Shown: in pieces, positions 12,201 through 24,787 of the stretch
Position numbering within the stretch: position 1 is the first letter of the stretch
Layout of the letters: each line of letters starts with the position of its first letter
From: Coriaria nepalensis
Taxonomy: Eukaryota; Streptophyta; Magnoliopsida; Cucurbitales; Coriariaceae
Length of the DNA stretch: 64,000 nucleotides
Assembly (NCBI GenBank): GCA_027186245.1
Contig: CP114481.1
Coordinates: 21,917,501-21,981,500, forward strand
Direction: 5' to 3'
Position numbers and translations under genes: made by a program
The notes under the pieces: generated by a model
The model's database searches: none
What the model was told of the DNA's origin: nothing
What the model saw: only the letters and a program-made list of their open reading frames with translations

Positions 12201-12598
12201 TTTTTTAGCCTTAAAGTAATATTATTGCGTCTCTTTTAGTCATTAAATCTTTCTAAATCACTTCGAATGAAATTCGGCCTTTAAACATGACTTTCGTGCA
12301 TAACTTGCAGTTGATCTATTGAAGGCAACAATGCATTTGTTTAGCCTTAAAGTCATGTCACTGAGTCTCTTCTAGTCATTAAATCATTCAAAATTAATTC
12401 GAACGAATTCTATTTTCGCCCTTCAAACATTATTTTCTTACATAACTTGCAATTAATCTATTGAAGACAACAATGAATTATTTTAGCATTAAAAAGCACA
12501 TGACTCAGTCTTTTCAATCATTAAATTGTTTGAAGGCACTTCGAACCAATTCTATTTTTGAATTTAGAACACGGCTTTCATGCATAACTTGCACTTGA

Positions 12599-13859
12599 GC
12601 TATTGAAGGCAACTATTCATTTTTTTAGCCGTAAAGTCATATTATTGGGTCTCTTTTAGTCATTAAATCTTTCTGAATCACTTCAAACGAAATTCAGCCT
12701 TTAAACATGACTTTCGTGCATAACTTGCAGTTGATCTATTGAAGGCAACAATCCATTTGTTTAGCGTTAAAGTCATGTCACTGATTCTGTTCTTGTCATT
12801 AAATCATTCTAAATTAATTCGAACGAATTCTATATTCGCCCTTTAAACATTATTTTCTTACATAACTTGCAATTAATCTACTAAAGACAACAATGCATTA
12901 TTTTATCATTAAAAAGCATATCACTCAGTCTTTTCACTCATTAAATTGTTTTGAAAGCACTTCGAACCAATTCTATTTTTGAATTTAGAACACGACTTTC
13001 ATGCATAACTTGCACTTGATCTATTGAAGGCAACTATTCATTTTTTTAGCCTTAAAGTCATATTATTGGGTCTCTTTTAGTCATTAAATCTTTCTGAATC
13101 ACTTCGAATGAAATTCGGCCTTTAAACATGACTTTCGTGCATAACTTGCAGTTGATCTATTGATGGCAACAATGCATTTGTTTAGCCTTAAAGTCATGTC
13201 ACTGAGTATCTTCTTGTCATTAAATCATTCAAAATTAATTCGAACGAATTCTATTTTCGCCCTCCAAACATTATTTTCTTACATGACTTGCAATTAATCT
13301 CCTGAAGACAACAATGCATTATTTTGGCATTAAAAAGCATATCACTCAGTCTTTTCAATCATTAAATTGTTTGAAGGCACTTCGAACCAATTCTATTTTT
13401 GAATTTAGAACACGACTTTCATGCATAACTTGCACTTGATCTATTGAAGGCAACTATTCATTTTTTTAGCCTTAAAGTAATATTATTGCGTCTCTTTTAG
13501 TCATTAAATCTTTCTAAATCACTTCGAACGAAATTCAGCCTTTAAACATGACTTTCGTGCATAACTTGCAGTTGATCTATTGAAGGCAACAATGCATTTG
13601 TTTAGCCTTAAAGTCATCTCACTGAGTCTGTTCTTGTCATTAAATCATTCAAAATTAATTCGAACGAATTCTATTTTCGCCCTTTAAACATTATTTTCTT
13701 ACATAACTTGCAATTAATCTACTAAAGACAACAATGCACTATTTTAGCATTAAAAAGCATATCACTCAGTCTTTTCAATCATTAAATTGTTTGAAGGCAC
13801 TTCGAACCAATTCTATTTTTGAATTTAGAACACGACTTTCATGCATAACTTGCACTTGA
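12599..13859 (+). repeat. Three-unit duplicated block, copy 1 (spacing 1681 bp)
   Basis: Units 12599, 13020 and 13440 reappear at 14280, 14701 and 15121. Shared rare variants include ccgtaaagtc, cttcaaacg, aatccatttg, tttagcgtta, ctgattctg, gttttgaaag, tgatggcaac, gagtatcttcttg and aagtcatctc. I see no differences in the three units. The fourth unit differs (13860 has ccttaaagtga with gtgtctttt; 15541 has cctgaaagtga with gtgtgtttt), so the identical core is 1261 bp within a 1681-bp spacing. Confidence 0.88.
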
Positions 13860-14279
13860 TCTATTGAAGGCAACTATTCATTTTTTTAGCCTTAAAGTGA
13901 TATTATTGCGTGTCTTTTAGTCATTAAATCTTTCTGAATCACTTCGAATGAAATTCAGCCTTTAAACATGACATTCGTGCATAACTTGCAGTTGATCTAT
14001 TGAAGGCAACAATGCATTTGTTTAGCCTTAAATTCATGTCACTGAGTCTCTTCTAGTCATTAAATCATTCAAAATTAATTCGAACGAATTCTATTTTCGT
14101 CCTTCAAACATTATTTTCTTACATAACTTGCAATTAATCTACTGAAGACAACAATGCTTTATTTTGGCATTAAAAAGCATATCACTCAGTCTTTTCATTC
14201 ATTAAATTGTTTGAAGGCACTTCGAACCAATTCTATTTTTGAATTTAGAACACGGCTTTCATGCATAACTTGCACTTGA

Positions 14280-15540
14280 GCTATTGAAGGCAACTATTCA
14301 TTTTTTTAGCCGTAAAGTCATATTATTGGGTCTCTTTTAGTCATTAAATCTTTCTGAATCACTTCAAACGAAATTCAGCCTTTAAACATGACTTTCGTGC
14401 ATAACTTGCAGTTGATCTATTGAAGGCAACAATCCATTTGTTTAGCGTTAAAGTCATGTCACTGATTCTGTTCTTGTCATTAAATCATTCTAAATTAATT
14501 CGAACGAATTCTATATTCGCCCTTTAAACATTATTTTCTTACATAACTTGCAATTAATCTACTAAAGACAACAATGCATTATTTTATCATTAAAAAGCAT
14601 ATCACTCAGTCTTTTCACTCATTAAATTGTTTTGAAAGCACTTCGAACCAATTCTATTTTTGAATTTAGAACACGACTTTCATGCATAACTTGCACTTGA
14701 TCTATTGAAGGCAACTATTCATTTTTTTAGCCTTAAAGTCATATTATTGGGTCTCTTTTAGTCATTAAATCTTTCTGAATCACTTCGAATGAAATTCGGC
14801 CTTTAAACATGACTTTCGTGCATAACTTGCAGTTGATCTATTGATGGCAACAATGCATTTGTTTAGCCTTAAAGTCATGTCACTGAGTATCTTCTTGTCA
14901 TTAAATCATTCAAAATTAATTCGAACGAATTCTATTTTCGCCCTCCAAACATTATTTTCTTACATGACTTGCAATTAATCTCCTGAAGACAACAATGCAT
15001 TATTTTGGCATTAAAAAGCATATCACTCAGTCTTTTCAATCATTAAATTGTTTGAAGGCACTTCGAACCAATTCTATTTTTGAATTTAGAACACGACTTT
15101 CATGCATAACTTGCACTTGATCTATTGAAGGCAACTATTCATTTTTTTAGCCTTAAAGTAATATTATTGCGTCTCTTTTAGTCATTAAATCTTTCTAAAT
15201 CACTTCGAACGAAATTCAGCCTTTAAACATGACTTTCGTGCATAACTTGCAGTTGATCTATTGAAGGCAACAATGCATTTGTTTAGCCTTAAAGTCATCT
15301 CACTGAGTCTGTTCTTGTCATTAAATCATTCAAAATTAATTCGAACGAATTCTATTTTCGCCCTTTAAACATTATTTTCTTACATAACTTGCAATTAATC
15401 TACTAAAGACAACAATGCACTATTTTAGCATTAAAAAGCATATCACTCAGTCTTTTCAATCATTAAATTGTTTGAAGGCACTTCGAACCAATTCTATTTT
15501 TGAATTTAGAACACGACTTTCATGCATAACTTGCACTTGA
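14280..15540 (+). repeat. Three-unit duplicated block, copy 2
   Basis: Direct copy of 12599-13859 at an offset of 1681 bp, one 420-bp unit plus the 1261-bp block. The unit at 13860 sits between the two copies. Its C monomer already carries the acggctttc marker that otherwise precedes c' units, which fits a four-unit exchange register. Confidence 0.88.
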
Positions 15541-15960
15541 TCTATTGAAGGCAACTATTCATTTTTTTAGCCTGAAAGTGATATTATTGCGTGTGTTTTA
15601 GTCATTAAATCTTTCTGAATCACTTCGAATGAAATTCAGCCTTTAAACATGACATTCGTGCATAACTTGCAGTTGATCTATTAAAGGCAACAATGCATTT
15701 GTTTAGCCTTAAAGTCATGTCACTGAGTCTCTTCTAGTCATTAAATCATTCAAAAGTAATTCGAACGAATTCTATTTTCGTCCTTCAAACATTATTTTCT
15801 TACATAACTTGCAATTAATCTATTGAAGACAACAATGAATTATTTTACCATTAAAAAGCACATGACTCAGTCTTTTCAATCAGTAAATTGTTTGAAGGCA
15901 CTTCGAACCAATTCTATTTTTGAATTTAGAACACGACTTTCATGCATAACTTGCACTTGA

Positions 15961-18061
15961 TCTATTGAAGGCAACTATTCATTTTTTTAGCCTTAAAGTC
16001 ATATTATTGCGTCTCTTTTAGTCATTAGATCTTTCTAAATCACTTCGAACGAAATTCAACCTTTAAAAATGACTTTCGTGCATAACTTGCAGTTGATCTA
16101 TTGAAGGCAACAATGCATTTGTTTAGCCTTAAACTCATGTCACTGAGTCTGTTCTAGTCATTAAATCATTCTAAATTAATTCGAACGAATTCTATTTTCG
16201 CCCTTCAAACATTATTTTTTTACATAACTTGCAATTAATCTACTGAAGACAACAATACATTAATTGAGCATTAAAAAGCATATCACTCACTCTTTTCAAT
16301 CATTAAATTGTTTGAAGGCACTTCGAACCAATTCTATTTTTGAATTTAGAACACGACTTTCATGCATAACTTACACTTGAGCTATTGAAGGCAACTATTC
16401 ATTTTTTTAGCCTTGAAGTCATATTATTGCGTCTCCTTTAGTCATTAAATCTTTCTAAATCACTTCGAATGAAATTCAGCCTTTAAACATGACTTTCGTG
16501 CATAACTTGCAGTTGATCTATTGAAGGCAACAATGCATTTGTTTAGCCTTAAAGTCATGTCACTGAGTCTCTTCTAGTCATTAAATCATTCAAAATTAAT
16601 TCGAACGAATTCTATTTTCGCCCTTCAAACATTATTTTCTTACATAACTTGCAATTAATCTATTGAAGACAACAATGAATTATTTTACCATTAAAAAGCA
16701 CATGACTCAGTCTTTTCAATCATTAAATTGTTTGAAGGCACTTCGAACCAATTCTATTTTTGAATTTAGAACACGGCTTTCATGCATAACTTGCACTTGA
16801 GCTATTGAAGGCAACTATTCATTTTTTTAGCCGTAAAGTCATATTATTGGGTCTCTTTTAGTCATTAAATCTTTCTGAATCACTTCGAATGAAATTCGGC
16901 CTTTAAACATGACTTTCGTGCATAACTTGCAGTTGATCTATTGAAGGCAACAATGCATTTGTTTAGCCTTAAAGTCATGTCACTGAGTCTCTTCTAGTCA
17001 TTAAATCATTCAAAATTAATTCGAACGAATTCTATTTTCGCCCTTCAAACATTATTTTCTTACATAACTTGCAATTAATCTACTAAAGACAACAATGCAC
17101 TATTTTAGCATTAAAAAGCATATCACTCAGTCTTTTCAATCATTAAATTGTTTGAAGGCACTTCGAACCAATTCTATTTTTGAATTTAGAACACGACTTT
17201 CATGCATAACTTGCACTTGATCTATTGAAGGCAACTATTCATTTTTTTAGCCTGAAAGTGATATTATTGCGTGTGTTTTAGTCATTAAATCTTTCTGAAT
17301 CACTTCGAATGAAATTCAGCCTTTAAACATGACATTCGTGCATAACTTGTAGTTGATCTATTAAAGGCAACAATGCATTTGTTTAGCCTTAAAGTCATGT
17401 CACTGAGTCTCTTCTAGTCATTAAATCATTCAAAAGTAATTCGAACGAATTCTATTTTCGTCCTTCAAACATTATTTTCTTACATAACTTGCAATTAATC
17501 TACTGAAGACAACAATGCTTTATTTTGGCATTAAAAAGCATATCACTCAGTCTTTTCATTCACTAAATTGTTTGAAGGCACTTCGAACCAATTCTATTTT
17601 TGAATTTAGAACACGACTTTCATGTATAACTTGCACGTGATCTATTGAAGGCAACTATTCATTTTTTTAGCCTTAAAGTCATATTATTGCGTCTCTTTTA
17701 GTCATTAAATCTTTCTAAATCACTTCGAATGAAATTCGGCCTTTAAACCTGACTTTCGTGCATAACTTGCAGTTGATCTATTGAAGGCAACAATGCATTT
17801 GTTTAGCCTTAAAGTCATGTCACTGAGTCTCTTCTAGTCATTCAATCATTCAAAATTAATTCGAACGAATTCTATTTTCACCCTTCAAACAATTTTTTTC
17901 TTACATAACTTGCAATTAATCTATTGAAGACAACAATGAATTATTTTACCATTAAAAAGCACATGACTCAGTCTTTTCAATCAGTAAATTGTTTGAAGGC
18001 ACTTCGAACCAATTCTATTTTTGAATTTAGAACACGACTTTCATGCATAACTTGCACTTGA
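15961..18061 (+). repeat. Cassette 1 of domain 3: a, b, c'/f hybrid, d, e
   Basis: This five-unit cassette is 2101 bp. Its third unit (16801) begins as type c' (gctattg, ccgtaaagtc) and continues as type f (cttcgaatg, cggcc, gcactattttagc). One whole unit is therefore missing, with the switch inside monomer A between the ccgtaaag box and the TTCGAA box. Types d (17221) and e (17641) follow intact. Its a unit has the private change ttaaaaatgac. Confidence 0.85.
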
Positions 18062-20163
18062 TCTATTGAAGGCAACTATTCATTTTTTTAGCCTTAAAGT
18101 CATATTATTGCGTCTCTTTTAGTCATTAGATCTTTCTAAATCACTTCGAACGAAATTCAACCTTTAAAAATGACTTTCGTGCATAACTTGCAGTTGATCT
18201 ATTGAAGGCAACAATGCATTTGTTTAGCCTTAAACTCATGTCACTGAGTCTGTTCTAGTCATTAAATCATTCTAAATTAATTCGAACGAATTCTATTTTC
18301 GCCCTTCAAACATTATTTTTTTACATAACTTGCAATTAATCTACTGAAGACAACAATACATTAATTGAGCATTAAAAAGCATATCACTCACTCTTTTCAA
18401 TCATTAAATTGTTTGAAGGCACTTCGAACCAATTCTATTTTTGAATTTAGAACACGACTTTCATGCATAACTTACACTTGAGCTATTGAAGGCAACTATT
18501 CATTTTTTTAGCCTTGAAGTCATATTATTGCGTCTCCTTTAGTCATTAAATCTTTCTAAATCACTTCGAATGAAATTCAGCCTTTAAACATGACTTTCGT
18601 GCATAACTTGCAGTTGATCTATTGAAGGCAACAATGCATTTGTTTAGCCTTAAAGTCATGTCACTGAGTCTCTTCTAGTCATTAAATCATTCAAAATTAA
18701 TTCGAACGAATTCTATTTTCGCCCTTCAAACATTATTTTCTTACATAACTTGCAATTAATCTATTGAAGACAACAATGAATTATTTTACCATTAAAAAGC
18801 ACATGACTCAGTCTTTTCAATCATTAAATTGTTTGAAGGCACTTCGAACCAATTCTATTTTTGAATTTAGAACACGGCTTTCATGCATAACTTGCACTTG
18901 AGCTATTGAAGGCAACTATTCATTTTTTTAGCCGTAAAGTCATATTATTGGGTCTCTTTTAGTCATTAAATCTTTCTGAATCACTTCAAACGAAATTCAG
19001 CCTTTAAACAAGACTTTCGTGCATAACTTGCAGTTGATCTATTGAAGGCAACAATCCATTTGTTTAGCGTTAAAGTCATGTCACTGATTCTGTTCTTGTC
19101 ATTAAATCATTCTAAATTAATTCGAACGAATTCTATATTCGCCCTTTAAACATTATTTTCTTACATAACTTGCAATTAATCTACTAAAGACAACAATGCA
19201 TTATTTTATCATTAAAAAGCATATCACTCAGTCTTTTCACTCATTAAATTGTTTTGAAAGCACTTCGAACCAATTCTATTTTTGAATTTAGAACACGACT
19301 TTCATGCATAACTTGCACTTGATCTATTGAAGGCAACTATTCATTTTTTTAGCCTTAAAGTCATATTATTGGGTCTCTTTTAGTCATTAAATCTTTCTGA
19401 ATCACTTCGAATGAAATTCGGCCTTTAAACATGACTTTCGTGCATAACTTGCAGTTGATCTATTGAAGGCAACAATGCATTTGTTTAGCCTTAAAGTCAT
19501 GTCACTGAGTCTCTTCTAGTCATTAAATCATTCAAAATTAATTCGAACGAATTCTATTTTCGCCCTTCAAACATTATTTTCTTACATAACTTGCAATTAA
19601 TCTACTAAAGACAACAATGCACTATTTTAGCATTAAAAAGCATATCACTCAGTCTTTTCAATCATTAAATTGTTTGAAGGCACTTCGAACCAATTCTATT
19701 TTTGAATTTAGAACACGACTTTCATGCATAACTTGCACTTGATCTATTGAAGGCAACTATTCATTTTTTTAGCCTGAAAGTGATATTATTGCGTGTGTTT
19801 TAGTCATTAAATCTTTCTGAATCACTTCGAATGAAATTCAGCCTTTAAACATGACATTCGTGCATAACTTGCAGTTGATCTATTGAAGGCAACAATGCAT
19901 TTGTTTAGCCTTAAAGTCATGTCACTGAGTCTCTTCTAGTCATTAAATCATTCAAAAGTAATTCGAACGAATTCTATTTTCGTCCTTCAAACATTATTTT
20001 CTTACATAACTTGCAATTAATCTACTGAAGACAACAATGCTTTATTTTGGCATTAAAAAGCATATCACTCAGTCTTTTCACTCATTAAATTGTTTTGAAA
20101 GCACTTCGAACCAATTCTATTTTTGAATTTAGAACACGACTTTCATGCATAACTTGCACTTGA
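18062..20163 (+). repeat. Cassette 2 of domain 3: a, b, c', f, d (e missing)
   Basis: Five units, 2102 bp. Types a to d are in order, but e is absent and the C monomer of the d unit (19743) is a mosaic: its start is d-like (aatgctttattttgg) and its end is c'-like (ttcactcatt with gttttgaaag). The next cassette then begins. A simple d/e crossover does not explain the c'-like tail, so at least two events or a conversion tract are needed. Confidence 0.82.
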
Positions 20164-22265
20164 TCTATTGAAGGCAACTATTCATTTTTTTAGCCTTAAA
20201 GTCATATTATTGCGTCTCTTTTAGTCATTAGATCTTTCTAAATCACTTCGAACGAAATTCAACCTTTAAACATGACTTTCGTGCATAACTTGCAGTTGAT
20301 CTATTGAAGGCAACAATGCATTTGTTTAGCCTTAAACTCATGTCACTGAGTCTGTTCTAGTCATTAAATCATTCTAAATTAATTCGAACGAATTCTATTT
20401 TCGCCCTTCCAACATTATTTTTTTACGTAACTTGCAATTAATCTACTGAAGACAACAATACATTAATTGAGCATTAAAAAGCATATCACTCACTCTTTTC
20501 AATCATTAAATTGTTTGAAGGCACTTCGAACCAATTCTATTTTTGAATTTAGAACACGACTTTCATGCATAACTTACACTTGAGCTATTGAAGGCAACTA
20601 TTCATTTTTTTAGCCTTGAAGTCATATTATTGCGTCTCCTTTAGTCATTAAATCTTTCTAAATCACTTCGAATGAAATTCAGCCTTTAAACATGACTTTC
20701 GTGCATAACTTGCAGTTGATCTATTGAAGGCAACAATGCATTTGTTTAGCCTTAAAGTCATGTCACTGAGTCTCTTCTAGTCATTAAATCATTCAAAATT
20801 AATTCGAACGAATTCTATTTTCGCCCTTCAAACATTATTTTCTTACATAACTTGCAATTAATCTATTGAAGACAACAATGAATTATTTTACCATTAAAAA
20901 GCACATGACTCAGTCTTTTCAATCATTAAATTGTTTGAAGGCACTTCGAACCAATTCTATTTTTGAATTTAGAACACGGCTTTCATGCATAACTTGCACT
21001 TGAGCTATTGAAGGCAACTATTCATTTTTTTAGCCGTAAAGTCATATTATTGGGTCTCTTTTAGTCATTAAATCTTTCTGAATCACTTCAAACGAAATTC
21101 AGCCTTTAAACAAGACTTTCGTGCATAACTTGCAGTTGATCTATTGAAGGCAACAATCCATTTGTTTAGCGTTAAAGTCATGTCACTGATTCTGTTCTTG
21201 TCATTAAATCATTCTAAATTAATTCGAACGAATTCTATATTCGCCCTTTAAACATTATTTTCTTACATAACTTGCAATTAATCTACTAAAGACAACAATG
21301 CATTATTTTATCATTAAAAAGCATATCACTCAGTCTTTTCACTCATTAAATTGTTTTGAAAGCACTTCGAACCAATTCTATTTTTGAATTTAGAACACGA
21401 CTTTCATGCATAACTTGCACTTGATCTATTGAAGGCAACTATTCATTTTTTTAGCCTTAAAGTCATATTATTGGGTCTCTTTTAGTCATTAAATCTTTCT
21501 GAATCACTTCGAATGAAATTCGGCCTTTAAACATGACTTTCGTGCATAACTTGCAGTTGATCTATTGAAGGCAACAATGCATTTGTTTAGCCTTAAAGTC
21601 ATGTCACTGAGTCTCTTCTAGTCATTAAATCATTCAAAATTAATTCGAACGAATTCTATTTTCGCCCTTCAAACATTATTTTCTTACATAACTTGCAATT
21701 AATCTACTAAAGACAACAATGCACTATTTTAGCATTAAAAAGCATATCACTCAGTCTTTTCAATCATTAAATTGTTTGAAGGCACTTCGAACCAATTCTA
21801 TTTTTGAATTTAGAACACGACTTTCATGCATAACTTGCACTTGATCTATTGAAGGCAACTATTCATTTTTTTAGCCTTAAAGTCATATTATTGCGTCTCT
21901 TTTAGTCATTAAATCTTTCTAAATCACTTCGAATGAAATTCGGCCTTTAAACCTGACTTTCGTGCATAACTTGCAGTTGATCTATTGAAGGCAACAATGC
22001 ATTTGTTTAGCCTTAAAGTCATGTCACTGAGTCTCTTCTAGTCATTCAATCATTCAAAATTAATTCGAACGAATTCTATTTTCACCCTTCAAACAATTTT
22101 TTTCTTACATAACTTGCAATTAATCTATTGAAGACAACAATGAATTATTTTACCATTAAAAAGCACATGACTCAGTCTTTTCAATCAGTAAATTGTTTGA
22201 AGGCACTTCGAACCAATTCTATTTTTGAATTTAGAACACGACTTTCATGCATAACTTGCACTTGA
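20164..22265 (+). repeat. Cassette 3 of domain 3: a, b, c', f, e (d missing)
   Basis: Five units, 2102 bp. After f (21425) the array goes straight to e (21845: ttaaacctgac, cattcaatc, caattttttt); the gtgatattattg d unit is absent. With cassettes 1 and 2 this makes three five-unit versions, each altered at a different place. Confidence 0.85.
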
Positions 22266-24787
22266 TCTATTGAAGGCAACTATTCATTTTTTTAGCCTTA
22301 AAGTCATATTATTGCGTCTCTTTTAGTCATTAGATCTTTCTAAATCACTTCGAACGAAATTCAACCTTTAAACATGACTTTCGTGCATAACTTGCAGTTG
22401 ATCTATTGAAGGCAACAATGCATTTGTTTAGCCTTAAACTCATGTCACTGAGTCTGTTCTAGTCATTAAATCATTCTAAATTAATTCGAACGAATTCTAT
22501 TTTCGCCCTTCAAACATTATTTTTTTACATAACTTGCAATTAATCTACTGAAGACAACAATACATTAATTGAGCATTAAAAAGCATATCACTCACTCTTT
22601 TCAATCATTAAATTGTTTGAAGGCACTTCGAACCAATTCTATTTTTGAATTTAGAACACGACTTTCATGCATAACTTACACTTGAGCTATTGAAGGCAAC
22701 TATTCATTTTTTTAGCCTTGAAGTCATATTATTGCGTCTCCTTTAGTCATTAAATCTTTCTAAATCACTTCGAATGAAATTCAGCCTTTAAACATGACTT
22801 TCGTGCATAACTTGCAGTTGATCTATTGAAGGCAACAATGCATTTGTTTAGCCTTAAAGTCATGTCACTGAGTCTCTTCTAGTCATTAAATCATTCAAAA
22901 TTAATTCGAACGAATTCTATTTTCGCCCTTCAAACATTATTTTCTTACATAACTTGCAATTAATCTATTGAAGACAACAATGAATTATTTTACCATTAAA
23001 AAGCACATGACTCAGTCTTTTCAATCATTAAATTGTTTGAAGGCACTTCGAACCAATTCTATTTTTGAATTTAGAACACGGCTTTCATGCATAACTTGCA
23101 CTTGAGCTATTGAAGGCAACTATTCATTTTTTTAGCCGTAAAGTCATATTATTGGGTCTCTTTTAGTCATTAAATCTTTCTGAATCACTTCAAACGAAAT
23201 TCAGCCTTTAAACAAGACTTTCTTGCATAACTTGCAGTTGATCTATTGAAGGCAACAATCCATTTGTTTAGCGTTAAAGTCATGTCACTGATTCTGTTCT
23301 TGTCATTAAATCATTCTAAATTAATTCGAACGAATTCTATATTCGCCCTTTAAACATTATTTTCTTACATAACTTGCAATTAATCTACTAAAGACAACAA
23401 TGCATTATTTTATCATTAAAAAGCATATCACTCAGTCTTTTCACTCATTAAATTGTTTTGAAAGCACTTCGAACCAATTCTATTTTTGAATTTAGAACAC
23501 GACTTTCATGCATAACTTGCACTTGATCTATTGAAGGCAACTATTCATTTTTTTAGCCTTAAAGTCATATTATTGGGTCTCTTTTAGTCATTAAATCTTT
23601 CTGAATCACTTCGAATGAAATTCGGCCTTTAAACATGACTTTCGTGCATAACTTGCAGTTGATCTATTGAAGGCAACAATGCATTTGTTTAGCCTTAAAG
23701 TCATGTCACTGAGTCTCTTCTAGTCATTAAATCATTCAAAATTAATTCGAACGAATTCTATTTTCGCCCTTCAAACATTATTTTCTTACATAACTTGCAA
23801 TTAATCTACTAAAGACAACAATGCACTATTTTAGCATTAAAAAGCATATCACTCAGTCTTTTCAATCATTAAATTGTTTGAAGGCACTTCGAACCAATTC
23901 TATTTTTGAATTTAGAACACGACTTTCATGCATAACTTGCACTTGATCTATTGAAGGCAACTATTCATTTTTTTAGCCTGAAAGTGATATTATTGCGTGT
24001 GTTTTAGTCATTAAATCTTTCTGAATCACTTCGAATGAAATTCGGCCTTTAAACATGACATTCGTGCATGAGTTGCAGTTGATCTATTGAAGGCAACAAT
24101 GCATTTGTTTAGCCTTAAAGTCATGTCACTGAGTCTCTTCTAGTCATTAAATCATTCAAAAGTAATTCGAACGAATTCTATTTTCGTCCTTCAAACATTA
24201 TTTTCTTACATAACTTGCAATTAATCTACTGAAGACAACAATGCTTTATTTTGGCATTAAAAAGCATATCACTCAGTCTTTTCATTCACTAAATTGTTTG
24301 AAGGCACTTCGAACCAATTCTATTTTTGAATTTAGAACACGACTTTCATGTATAACTTGCACGTGATCTATTGAAGGCAACTATTCATTTTTTTAGCCTT
24401 AAAGTCATATTATTGCGTCTCTTTTAGTCATTAAATCTTTCTAAATCACTTCGAATGAAATTCGGCCTTTAAACCTGACTTTCGTGCATAACTTGCAGTT
24501 GATCTATTGAAGGCAACAATGCATTTGTTTAGCCTTAAAGTCATGTCACTGAGTCTCTTCTAGTCATTCAATCATTCAAAATTAATTCGAACGAATTCTA
24601 TTTTCACCCTTCAAACAATTTTTTTCTTACATAACTTGCAATTAATCTATTGAAGACAACAATGAATTATTTTACAATTAAAAAGCACATGACTCAGTCT
24701 TTTCAATCAGTAAATTGTTTGAAGGCACTTCGAACCAATTCTATTTTTGAATTTAGAACACGACTTTCATGCATAACTTGCACTTGA
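22266..24787 (+). repeat. Cassette 4 of domain 3: complete six-unit a-b-c'-f-d-e
   Basis: Units 22266 (a), 22686 (b), 23106 (c'), 23527 (f), 23947 (d) and 24367 (e), together 2522 bp. This is the only complete sextet and therefore the best model for the ancestral cassette. Small private changes include tttcttgcat in c' and gcatgagttgcag in d. Confidence 0.88.

Larger units (their letters stand above)
10499..15960 (+). repeat. Domain 2: units leading to a 1681-bp periodicity
   Basis: Thirteen units start at 10499, 10919, 11339, 11759, 12179, 12599, 13020, 13440, 13860, 14280, 14701, 15121 and 15541. The ordered set f (gggtctc, cggcc), ccttaaagtaat unit, then d (cattcgtg with a gtgatattattgcgtg A) appears at 10499, 13020 and 14701. 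In the last two it is preceded by a complete c' unit (ccgtaaagtc, cttcaaacg, aatccatttg, ctgattctg, ctatattcgcc, gttttgaaag), at 12599 and 14280; before 10499 only the B and C parts of c' are found. These types are the building blocks of domain 3. Confidence 0.88.

Noticed and set aside
17881..17910. Insertion site in caattttttt of e units
   Set aside because: Only a one-base length change with a nearby substitution; no target duplication or inserted element is present.
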